DNA of 64,000 bases from Phaffia rhodozyma (Eukaryota; Basidiomycota; Tremellomycetes; Cystofilobasidiales; Mrakiaceae). The stretch covers positions 310,001 through 374,000 of the forward strand of contig JACGZH010000001.1 of the NCBI GenBank assembly GCA_014706385.1, in the 5' to 3' direction. This document shows, in pieces, positions 46,019-56,768 of this stretch. How positions within the stretch are numbered: position 1 is the stretch's first letter; each line of letters begins with the position of its first letter. A model generated the notes under the pieces. That model searched no databases, had not been told where the DNA came from, and worked only from the letters and a program-made list of their open reading frames with translations. The translations under genes were made by a program, and so were the position numbers.

Positions 46019-46817
46019 GATGAGGATGGTGATGTATCTGAAAGTCGTCTGCCCTTGAGCATATAATCGTCAATCTGTATATCTACCCAATTCGCTCCTC
46101 TCTCCGTTTCTGTACCAAGTATATTGCTTCTTTTGATTGTTTTGTTATTGCTTCCGGGGTTATCATGAGGTATATATATGTCAGAATTTACCATCTCTCT
46201 TCTTAGCCTACAGCAGACGTAGGAGGAAGGACTCAAAGAAGTTTCCGTCCTGACTGTGTGCATGTGCGTAATGTCTTTCTCAGCTGACGGAAGTCTGAAA
46301 ACGAAACCTCTGAAGGCCGCTTTGAGTATATGTCCATCCTGGGAAACCTGAACAAGCCCAGAAGACATTGGACTGGCTAGGAATTTAGGAATCTGTCAGA
46401 TTCAATCTGCAGACTCATCAGCGGATTCTTCAATCATATGCGCTCTCTTCCGTATATACATACGCTCTGACAAGAAGAGTGTCACAGTTTGAGATGCGCA
46501 TCGCGCATCACTCCTCTCATCAATCGAGCGCTCGAAAACGTGTCGCGTTTCAATTTCCAGGATATATGGCGTAAATAGAGAGTGTTTGTTCTCTCTGGAT
46601 TTGGCTGGATACGATCGATGTTGTGGACGAGTTGTGGACGAGTTGGGTATGAGGAACTGAATGGATGAAAAAATTAGCATGTGCTGTTATATATTATTCG
46701 AGTTGATGTTATATAAGTCCCCTTGTCATCCGCTGTCTATCATCTTGCCAATCCTCCACTAGCTCTCTCTTTCCTTCCTTCTACACCATCTCCTTTCTCT
46801 TGGCCTTACTTGACATC
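46019..46817. other. Intergenic spacer, no gene seen
   Basis: About 800 bp holding the terminator of the membrane-protein gene and promoter of the ubiquitin-like gene. Pyrimidine-rich sequence (46740-46800) precedes the start. The - strand ORFs here are shadows. Confidence 0.45.
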
Positions 46818-48083
46818 ATGTCCATAGATCAACGCGAATTTATCCGATCCTATATCGACACGATCGCTTCTCAGCCGATCGCCCTCCCTGATGACTTTCA
46901 GACTCCCCCAGAGAAAAAACCTAGAAAGGCACCGCTTGTAACTATCGACGTGGCCGAGTTACCAAAGTCTGTAGAAGCTGCTCCTTCAGATTCCAAACCG
47001 GCGCAAGGTTCGTTGGACCTACTCTTCGCATTTGCTCCTTATCGTCGTGTTCTCTTTCTCGCTTTCCGAAAAGGCATCACCGTGACTCTGTGTCTCTGTT
47101 GAGTGAGATGAGAAATATATTGTATGGGAAAGGGAGTGTGTTCAACGCAAAGAAAGATCACGGTCATAGATGCAATTAAAAGGATCGGGGTTGGATGTCG
47201 TCAAGATGAACGACTCTTTCGTTTCAGCTAGGAAGGTTATGTTCTGCATCTACAACATGCCGGATTTGTCTTGTTCATCAAATTGCTTCCTTTCCAAACC
47301 GAATTGTGCCGCTATGATTGACCAACCTTTTGTGAACCAATAACGACAGACTCCATCACTTTGACTGTCAAGTCACTCAAGCCCGCTTTGGTTTACCATC
47401 TTTCCAATGTTTCACTTTCCGACCCGATCTCTTCTCTGAAATCACAATTGGCCGCCCAGCCGGACGCTCCTCCGCCATCTCACCAACGGCTTCTCCTCAA
47501 AGGAAAAGCCTTGGCAGATTCGAAGTTGCTGAAAGAATATGATATCGTCGATGGAGCCAGCTTGGTGTTGATGATCAAAGCAGGTTGGATCCCTGGAGGA
47601 GACTCCTCCGCACAGAGCTCAGCAGCGAGCGGTGAGATCAAGTCGGAGGAGCCCCCGGTCGACCCGACGGCTAAATCGGCGATTCCAACGTTGACAATCT
47701 CGACAGATACTTCATCCACAGCGATTCCTCTGCCAACTACCACGCAACCTTCGGCATCGGCGCATGACCTCCATCCTGCAGAAGCTTCTTTCCATGCTGT
47801 ATGTGCCTTGTATTCGAACGGAGTTGTTCTATCATCATTTCTCTCACTGACCAGATTCGTTCGATCTCTCCCTTGTTTACCACTCGTACAGCGCTTGGCA
47901 GATCCGGCTTTCTGGCAGGCTCTTCACACCTTTGGATTGGGTCAATTCGAAAAGGAACAGGACGCAGAAGGGTTCTGGGAAGGTTGCCTCTTGGGTTTGA
48001 AAAGTAGGATGACGGAGAGCGAAGTTGCAAGGGCCAGGGATACGACGGGTATCACCGGTATGGGAGGAGGGATTGGACTGTGA
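46818..48083 (+). CDS. Ubiquitin-like domain protein, possibly Get5/Mdy2-like
   Basis: The start at 46818 reads MSIDQREFIRSYIDTIASQP. After an intron (about 47008-47350) a ubiquitin-like domain follows: ITLTVKSLKPALVYHLSNV, LLLKGKALADSKLLKEYDIV and GASLVLMIKAGWIPGG, as in UBL4A/Get5. A Ser/Thr/Pro linker leads to an intron near 47800-47890. The C-terminal segment is RLADPAFWQALHTFGLGQF with GFWEGCLLGLKSRM, probably helical. No C-terminal GG is present, so it is not a conjugated modifier. A Get5-type role in tail-anchored protein targeting is a reasonable guess from the order N-extension, UBL, C-terminal helix, but is not shown. Confidence 0.7.
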
Positions 48084-48358
48084 TTATTTTGAACATCAAA
48101 AGACCATTATGAAATATCACCTTACAATGACTCCCCTCCATTTGTCTCAATAATGGTTCTTGTCGTATCCTTGTACAGCACGTCCACTGTGTCCTTCTTC
48201 CTTTTTTCGAGCGGTGGTTTTTAGTCCGAGATTTCTTTCACGCGAAGCATCAGAAATGAGTTAAGGATCAAATCGTCATTCAATCTAGTTTCCCTTTCTC
48301 TTGTCTCTTCTCTTGTTCATCTTCTCTTTGCCTCTTCCTCAGTTCCTGCCTAAGAATC

Positions 48359-50423
48359 TCATCCATCCATCCATCCATCCTCAAACGCCTCTCTCCCAAA
48401 CCTCTGTCTGACACTCTCTCTAGCGCGTATCCTTAGATCTCGTTGTTCGGTCTGCGATAATTCGAAAATCTCGACGAGACGATCACCAAACTCAGATGCA
48501 GACCTCGCGTGGTAGCCGGTAGGAAGGTCGTGATAGGGTATGATGATATCGAGTAAAGGACCAGCTGAGGCATGAGAGAGAGGTATCAGACCTGCTGACT
48601 GTTGTGCGCGCACAGTTGGGTGTAGACGAGTAAGCACAAAGACACGCTCAAAAAACAGAGTAAAAAAAGGGAAAAGACGAACCATAAACTCGACGACATT
48701 TATCCCGAAATGTTCATCCACCATTGTCGCTATTCCAACTGAAGATCTTCCTAACCAACCCAACAGATCTTGGTATGACGCGTTCACCACTATCTCCAGG
48801 TTGTCCTGTCGTTTTTCGTGTAATTCGATTGAAATCAAGAAAATTCTGTTCAAATCGAGACAGGAGGAAACCTAGAACAACATGTAAAAAGGCACACTAC
48901 CTGTAAATCCAACTTTTGAGCTAATTCTCTCAAGCCCTGCACCCTTCTCTCATCACCTTCATCCCTAACACTGCCCACCATCACCAACTTGACTTGGTCT
49001 TTTCCTTTCTCCTTCCAGTTAGGTTTTCGAGCGAACAATTCTGCTAGAGCGTGTAGCTGCATCGGATGATCCTTCTCCGGCCTTTTTCGTCCCAATACAA
49101 AAAAGAGACGATACAAAGAGTCAGAAAACCCCCTGCAAATCAACCTTTTGGAAGAGGAAGTAGAAAAGCTTGGGTACCTGAATTGTGCTAGGCTTAGGAT
49201 CACTCTCTCCCTCTGTCCGTTTCCCCCAGGATCAAGCTCCAATGCACTCAGTGCGCCCGTCTCACAAGGAGGATAAAGAATCTTTACATCATTTCCTTCT
49301 CCTAAAAGCTTTACTAAGTGATCTTTTGTCCAAGTCGAGTTTGCCCAGATCACACCTTGAGGACCGACAAGCCCAAGAGCAAATGTGTAGAGGAGAGCGA
49401 AAAAGCGGTAGTAGATGAGCTTCAAGTTCGATCGGATAGAGGAAGATGCAACATGGGTGTTTGTGTGTGTCGCTTGACGGGTTCGAACGCGTTCAAGCAT
49501 GTCAGTACTTTAACCCCCAAAGGAAACAAGAAGTTTCAATCGAGTTAATTCGGTCAGATCTTGATGGACAGTTTCTCAAGGCATGAAGTAATAAGAAACT
49601 GACCTAATCGTTGGATAGTGGACGTAGGCGCCTATGGGTATCTTGGATCCCGACAGAAGACGAACAACTGGGAAAGCAAAAGCGAAGCCCATTGTATCTT
49701 GAGATAGAACATAAACCTTCTTTCTTAGTCAACGATCGCTTTATTTTCGCTTGAAAAGAGAGAACAAAAGAATAAACCTATGAAGATATCAGGCACAATC
49801 CCTCGATCACCTGCTAGACTTTCCCAAGCGCAAATAATCGAACCCCAAGCTTGACCGAGAAGAGTAAGTCTAGGCCAGTAAGAATCGCCGATCATCGCTC
49901 TGGACCGAATAGGTACGAAGTGAACAGTCGCTGGGTCGAGTCTGATATTGAACCTAGACTAATACGTATGAGATAACAAAGAGAGAAGAGAAAGGGTTAA
50001 TGGTCTCTTCTTCTCATTTATCAGTCTTGCCTCGAGAATGAATATTTCGCTTACCCTTGCCCGGTCTAAAATCTCATCCTTTGCAACTCCAGGCCAGTCA
50101 CCAGTATAGATCAGAATCTGTAGACCTCCTTGCTTTCCTTCTTCCTTCTCTTTCTTACTAACTCTCTGCATAAACTCTACCGCCGTCCAGACTACTCTTT
50201 CTCCTCCTCCACCTGCATTACAGAATGGGTGGAAGAGACCAACGACCGTGTGTCCATTGATGCTTGAACCAGAACCGAGTGATGATGACGAGGAGGTTGA
50301 CGAAAGGAGAGTTTGAAGGTTTATGGCAGACTGTCGAAGGACTTTTCGACGGTATCTGACCAGAATGCTCTTGGAGAGAAGGTACACTGAGAGGAAGAGA
50401 AGTGGTATGAGTAGTACCGGCAT
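48359..50423 (-). CDS. ALG11: GDP-Man:Man3GlcNAc2-PP-dolichol alpha-1,2-mannosyltransferase Alg11
   Basis: I set the start at 50423, which begins with a membrane anchor (MPVLLIPLLFLSVYLLSKSI). The frame is open upstream, and an ATG at 50550 with a different splice cannot be excluded. The Alg11 hallmark FHPFCNAGGGGERVVWTAVE is at about 50195-50240. It is followed by LIYTGDWPGV, AYVHYPTISTDML, VIWANSTWTKDHLVKLLG, VILSLAQFRPEKDHPMQL and the GT4 nucleotide-sugar block GIATMVDEHFGINVVEFMAAG. Alg11 adds the fourth and fifth mannoses on the cytosolic ER face in lipid-linked oligosaccharide assembly. The stop falls inside a (GGAT)4 microsatellite. At least seven introns interrupt the gene. Confidence 0.9.
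48361..48376. repeat. (ATCC)4 microsatellite overlapping the ALG11 stop region
   Basis: Four perfect ATCC units (GGAT on the coding strand) encode the last residues of Alg11 and lead straight into its TGA. Confidence 0.9.
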
Positions 50424-50970
50424 CACCAGAAGGGCTATCCGGAGAGAGTATGCGGAGACGGTCGACGTTTGATGCAACTTGCAACTGACGTGTTGATGAC
50501 CAGCTTGATCTAACCCTAACCAGAGTCCAAACAGCAACGACACTCGACATTCTCAGCTTAAACTACCTCATTCAAGACAGAGAAGAAGAGCTGCGTTACC
50601 CAAAAAAAAAAGAAAAAAAAAAAAAAAAAGAGACGAAATTGACAACGAATCAAGTAGCCATGATAAAACGATGAAAGCGTAAAGAACGATGAGCGGAGAA
50701 GACATAAAACGACCAAGAAAAGTGCAAGAGTGTATAAAGCATGAGAGGAGACGTCAAAAGATACAAAACAGATCTCGGCTGAAGCCGCACTGCTGATGAG
50801 AAGAGGAAGATAGAAACAAGAGGAACAAATGAAATTCCACCTCATTGAGACATAGAGACAGTGAAAGACGAGAGGATGTAATTCAGAAGGTTCCCAATTG
50901 AACGTGCTGAGTTAGGGATATCTAGTGGAAGAGGCAAATATGTGAAGAAGAAAGAGACGAGTCGATGTAT
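50424..50970. other. Region between ALG11 and the Rab5 gene
   Basis: About 550 bp holding the ALG11 promoter. It contains CTAACCCTAACC at 50510-50521 and an A-rich run at 50590-50630. No other gene is seen. Confidence 0.45.
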
Positions 50971-52846
50971 TTAGCAAGAACAAGCGCTATCTCCCGCGCC
51001 GTCTTTCCCGTTCAAATCAACTCCAGCTCGTGCAGCGTTGCCTCCTACGCCTCCCGACCCTCCCGCCTTGACTCGCTGAGGTGGTGCTGGCAAGTTCTTG
51101 GCTGTTTATACATGTAAGACAGGAAGCGAAGAATCAGGCATATCGAACAACACCTCAAGACGGAGAAAGAAGACGACTAACCAATCTCTCTAAAAAGATT
51201 CTCGACGTTATCTCCAGTCTTGGCGCTTGCTTCCGCAAACAGCTGTCCAATAAAATAAAAACATACAAGGGATACGTAAATGAGATGGGCTTCATCCGTC
51301 ACAATTGCGTACAAACAAACCAAATAACATACCAAACCCTCTTCTTGAGCATATCGCTCTCCAACCTCTTTCGGGACTTGTCGTTTGGCCTCGAGATCTG
51401 ACTTGTTTCCGCAGAGTAAGATAACGAGTGATGGGTCGGCTTGTCGACGAAGGTCTCGAATCCAGGATTTTGCTTTCTGTTGGCGATCATCCCATCAAAA
51501 TGGTTTCAAGAATGAGAGCGAAGATGCAAACAAAATGTAGATTGATACCCAAGAGCGGCGATGTCGTCAGAACTAGAGATAATCGGGCATGCACCTTTCT
51601 ACCACCATCTTCGTCGGCTTGCAAAAACAACATGACAGAAGGAGCATACCTCAAAACTCTGGTCAATCGGCGAAGTAACATCATATACGACTCTAAAATT
51701 TGTGACATCGGAGTAAGCATATTAGACAAAAGAGAGATCTTGTGCTGAAGAATGTACATACAATGAAGCAGCCGCGTTTCGGTAGTAAATCGGAGCCAAA
51801 CTCTGTAGAGAACAATTTGTGTCAGAATCTTTCTTTCTCGCAGTGCGCCGACCCCGAAAAATGAACGAACCTTATATCCTGAACAGATTTCAACCAAGAA
51901 CAGTAAAGAGGACATTTCAGAGATTAACGCATGCTCTATGAGACCAAGTCGTTCATAATCTTGAACCGGAGCGTCTTGTCTACTCACGTTCCTGTCCGGC
52001 GGTATCCCAAATTTCAAACTTGATCACTTTGCCCTCTTCCAACGTAAGTGTTTGAGTGAGGAAAGCGGCTGATTTGTTGCAGCGGCAGTAGTTAAGCACC
52101 GATGGGTATGTGTTGAGAACATAATTTAAGGAACGTCCATCGAGGTTAACTAAAGGGCAGATCTCGTTGGAAGGTGAACACTACAAGATAAGGAACGACG
52201 GACCTCCAATGGTACTGGGCGAGAGAAGAGAAGAGGGGAGAAAAGAGAGAGATACTAATTAGTTGAAATGTTTCTGTGGTATCGGAAGAAACGCGCCTTA
52301 TTTGCCCGGTCTTAACTAGTCATCGATCGGCCTCGTCGTAGAAGCACGAGCCAGACGATGAGAAGCCAAGGATATAAGACAACATACCTTTCTCGAAAAT
52401 CACTAAACTCATCTCTGACAAAACGAAGGACGAGGGATGACTTTCCAACGGCGGATTCTCCTGTATGGTTATACAAGATGAAATTAACAGAATTAACAAG
52501 AGGACATATGAATCAATACAAGAGTGGATGAAGAATCAGCAATGTAGCAATTATGAAGATAAGGACCCCGCCCATGCAAGGAAGCAGCAGAGCAAGCGAA
52601 AGAATTTCAATATCTCAGAGTTGTGTTTGTATATTAGACAGACGTTAATATGCAGTAGATCAGTGGAAGGATATGAGAAGAGTTGGGAATGGAAAATGAA
52701 AAGATATACTGCAAGTGGAGCTTGCTGCCAAGGGGAATAAAGAAAGAGAAGGAGAAAGAGAGACTAAGGAGCTTCTGAATAGCTCCTTTCATAATGTAAT
52801 ATGACAAAGACTTGCCTAAGAGAACCAGTTTGGCTGATTGAGACAT
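50971..52846 (-). CDS. Rab5-subfamily small GTPase (Ypt5/Vps21)
   Basis: The start at 52846 reads MSQSAKLVLLG, joined across a 355-bp intron to ESAVGKSSLVLRFV, giving the P-loop GESAVGKSS. Switch I is STIGAAFLTQTLTLEEG and switch II [20 protein letters not shown], both exact Rab5-type sequences. Guanine-binding motifs GNKSDL and EASAKTGDN are in the exons near 51220-51430. The C-terminus ends GDSACSC at 50971, a CXC signal for double geranylgeranylation. Rab5 controls early endosome fusion. The first intron has a GC donor (GCAAGT at 52815-52810) and a normal cag acceptor. Seven or so exons are present. Confidence 0.95.
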
Positions 52847-53271
52847 TATAGTGTGTGTATTTGTGTGTGAATGTGAAAGCGAGAGTGTGTACTTGTTTGA
52901 GTGAATGATGGTTGACGACGGATGAGATACGGTCCAGGTGGATATAAGTGTCGGAGTGAGATGATTACGCGTGGGGTTCAGTGTGGCTGTGCTTGAATCG
53001 GATGTCATGGCTGTCCAAATTGTTTTACCCTGTTTCTCACGTGGTCTTCCCAATGTGGCGCTCAACCCTACCTGCCTCCCCTCGTTCTCACCTTCACTGT
53101 TTCCTTCAGCTCTGTAATCTTATCAAGAGAGTAAGAAAGAACAAGAGAGGGCAGAATCCACTGTTTCCTTCTTGAGCCATAAACCATACATCCATCGTTC
53201 TTTTGGTCTTTCCTACGCTTCTGCCCTTCAGTTCTTCACTCATTGCCATCCAGTCCAGACAGGTCTCAGCC
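52847..53271. promoter_or_regulatory. Divergent promoter of Rab5 and the telobox protein
   Basis: 425 bp between start codons, with a TG-rich stretch at 52848-52875 and no coding signal. Confidence 0.5.
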
Positions 53272-56200
53272 ATGGCTCGCACAGCGGCTCCTCCTTCGTC
53301 TAGGTCGACCCGTTCGACCGCGAGAGTTCCTCTTTCGAACACCGTTCCTGCCCCTCCTTCTCCATCTGGCTCTTCAGGCTCTCACCAAGCTCACCATGAC
53401 GATGAAAAACAACACGTACAAAACGGGTTGGGTGATAGCGTGGATCCCTCAATAGCAGATCAGCCAGATGAATCACGCCAGTCCCAATCGGTAGAACCAG
53501 CAGAGCCTAAACATAACCAGGACCCAACCAGCATGATCCTTGAGGGGTGGTTTCACAAAGACGAGCAACTCATGAAAGCTGGTCAACAAGCGTTGGAGAG
53601 TATGTCCCTCTCCCTTTTGTTTTTCAGTCTATTTTCTATCTTTTGTTATAAAATAAGGGAATGGTTCCTAACTAATCGGCCCCTCTATCTCCATAGATAT
53701 CCGCTCTGTACCCCTACCGCCCCTCCTTCCGGGCACGGCCCATCCAACCTCCCTCGCTCTCCTCATCCTGTCTCTGCCTCTGTCCGACGCGTCCCCTTTC
53801 GAGACCATATCGACAAATTTCCTTCATTCGATTTGTCCCCTCCGACCTATGTCGATGGACGCGTCGATGGACCCATCTGTCAACCAAAAGGCTGGCGTGG
53901 AGAGCGCTTTAGTAAGGGGTAGAAGAGAAAAGGCATGGAGAGAAGAGGTGTTGAGCGATTGGTTGGATGTGCTTCTTGACATCTGTACCCAGGTTTGTCT
54001 CTTTCGTTTCCAATCAAAACTGTTACTCCCCTTCCTTCCGAACAAACGGAAGTCAAGGGGAGAAATGGTCACGTAGCTGTGGAAGCTTTTTACTAACGAA
54101 TGGTGATGACAGTCGGCCATCCATCGCCCAGATGATACCACGATGGAGGGAGAAGATCTCATTCAAACGTTCTTTTCTACCGCGCTACTCGACCCACCGC
54201 CTTCGTCAGGCCAATATGCTAAGGCTGAAGGCATTTTCCGCTCCACCGCTGAACGAAAAACCATGGGTGGTATCTGGGAGGATAATGTAGCGGACAGAGT
54301 TGATATCTTGGTACGTCCGATTAACGATCTATCCGAGAAAGCGCGCAAATTAATGTCCTACTTGATAACCGGCATATGTACAAAAGATCAATCATCCGGA
54401 CGAGCTTGGGGATAAGTTCCCGCTGGATGCTCTCAATTCTCGTTTAGAAACGTTCCTTCAAAATTCAATCTATAAGCCATTCCTCACTCGGTTGCGTATC
54501 CACTCTTTCTCTGTTTTCTTGTCTTCCTTTTGCCTTTCTCAAACCTCTTTATATCGTTGTAACCATTGTTTCTGCCACTCATCACACCCTTCTCATTCTC
54601 TTCTACAGGCCAGTCGACAAGTTCAACTTCAATGAAACCCAACCTTCAGCACCTATCCTGACAGGCACGCCATCTCCTTCTTATCAGGGCAGAGCTCTTT
54701 CGCGGGACGAGACTTTCATCTTTGGTCAAAATGGCGAGAATCAGAGTGAAGAGGATTCAATCATGATGGAGCACTCGAAGAATAGGCCAAGTTCTACCCG
54801 ATCCACACAGTTTGACCGAGAGGATGCAGACGAAGAAGGAGAACAAGATCAACAGGAAGGAGAACTAGGTCGGACGGAAGAAGAGAACAACCTCCTTTCG
54901 GACCGACTAGTCTTGGTTTCGGAAGAAAAACTTTCAGAATTTTCGTCAGACTTGAACGGCCAGGATACTCAGAGAAAGGACGGCTGGGACGCGGAAGACA
55001 AGGAAGGAGCGGTGGCTAGAGAGATACTTGAGAACGTGGCTTTTATTTTGGGTTAGCTTATGGATCTTCACCCACGATTTCTAACTTTATTTCGTTGTGA
55101 GTAGAAATATCGACTGACCATGAGATGTCACCTTACAGCCGGCCAAAGAGACGGTAGCCTTCTTCAGTCTCAAGTTCGTTCTTTTCTTGCCATCTTTCGT
55201 GTACTTTTGACATTCGATAACGTGTACCTGACTAAGCTTAAGCCTATTCACGAAACAGATACCATCTTACCAGCAGATACCCGGACGTTCACCTACGGTT
55301 GATCACGCGTACCCTCAATCTCAAACACAACCTGAACCATCTTCATCATCATCTCAAGTAAAAGTCAAAAAACCAAGAAAACGAACGACAAGAGCTTCGA
55401 TGGAAGGTGAAACTGAAGGTTATGTCAATCCGGATTCAAGCGAAGGACAGGGGCAAGCAAGAAAAGGGAGAGGCTATACGTACTTTACCGGACGAAACCA
55501 GACTGGAAGGATCCGTTGGACGGCCGAGGAAGATGAATGTCTGCTGAACGAGATGAAGGAATACAAGGAGGAAAAGACGCTCCCATGGGCTTCGATAATC
55601 CATCGACATGGTCCTAACGGGTCGGTCTCCCAAATTCTCTCTAACCGAAATGCGTGAGTCATATACATTTCCCCTTGGTTCCTGTCCCTTCGTGTCTCGA
55701 ATACAAGCTCTCCCACACAAGACAGAGAATATTGATAGAGGCGGTGAATGTGACATTTTCTGAATATTCAAACAACAGAGTGGCGTTGAAAGATCGGGCG
55801 CGAAATATCAAGACAAGGATGAAGCGATTGGGCGAGAGCGTGCCCGAGTCATTAGAGGCCATCAAAGTGCGTCTTTTGCTCTTATCTCCACATGTATTGT
55901 TTCACAAAGGAATTCCAAAGTAATTCCTTTTCTTTCTTTTTGCGGATCACTTTCCTCCTAATTTCAGATCCCTGCCAAACGAGACCGAACGCCTTCTTCT
56001 ACCGACCCGTCAGCCAACCCTTCTCGACGTCATCATTCCCAACCGTTGTCTCAATCTCAATCTGTCGATCATCCATCGGATGCACCAAGCGGCTCGTATG
56101 TCCATCCCGAGAACGATATCTCAATCGCCATGATCCCGCCGGATGGTGACGGGAATGGGGTTGGACGAACCATGAAGAGCGGCGAGAAGAAGGACGACGA

Positions 56201-56447
56201 TGAGGATAGAGAGAGAAGAGAAGATTATAACCCGTTTGATCATCCAGTTGAGATGACCGACCAGCTTGATCATCAGCAACATCGACGAGAAGTAGAAGAC
56301 GAAGCCGGAGTGGGAGAGAGAGAGGACATGGATGTGGATATGACGTCGGGTGTAGAACGTTGTGATCCTGTGGGGGGTTTGTTGATTGACGAACAGGAAG
56401 TAGGAGCGGCGTTAATCGATATAAGCAGTGGTGGTGCTCGGATTTGA
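53272..56447 (+). CDS. TRF/Taz1/Tbf1-type telomere-repeat binding protein (telobox Myb)
   Basis: The start at 53272 reads MARTAAPPSSRSTRSTARVP. The N-terminal third is disordered, then a helical region (AWREEVLSDWLDVLLDICTQ; DLIQTFFSTALLDPPPSS) may be a TRF-homology dimer domain. A long acidic linker follows (54760-55050). The C-terminal Myb domain is clear: GRIRWTAEEDECLLNEMKEY, then PWASIIHRHGP and the telobox helix VALKDRARNIKTRMKRLGES (about 55780-55840). That helix corresponds to the VDLKDKxRN signature of TRF1, Taz1 and Tbf1. Such proteins bind TTAGGG repeats at telomeres or in promoters. A Ser/Asp-rich tail ends SSGGARI. Seven or more introns are present. Myb assignment is strong; telomere versus promoter role is open. 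Confidence 0.8.
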
Positions 56448-56768
56448 TCAGACTGACAAAGATCGAGTGCCATTACAGTCTATCCTGATCTACCTATTCT
56501 CTTTCTCTATTCTCTATTCTTTACTTTTCCTTCGTCCATTTCTGTCCCATAATGAGTTTATTTCTTCCACCCTCCGTCGCTATGCTTGGTCTATCGACTG
56601 CGATCAGAGAAAGAATGTGTTTGTATGTGCATAAGACAAATCATGTCGACATGAGGTTCATTAAAATCAATCATTTGCAGAGATTTGCTCCCTTCTCCAA
56701 AACAGACGCGATCATAGATACAATTGAGATGGGGAAGAAGGAGGAAAGAAAAGAAAAAGTAGTCTTCT
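56448..56768. other. Convergent 3' region, no gene seen
   Basis: About 320 bp between the facing stop codons of the telobox gene and FIP1, T-rich on the + strand. Confidence 0.5.

Noticed and set aside
52465..52740. 91-residue + strand ORF inside the Rab5 intron
   Set aside because: No domain and no neighbouring gene signals; a 355-bp intron can hold such an ORF by chance.
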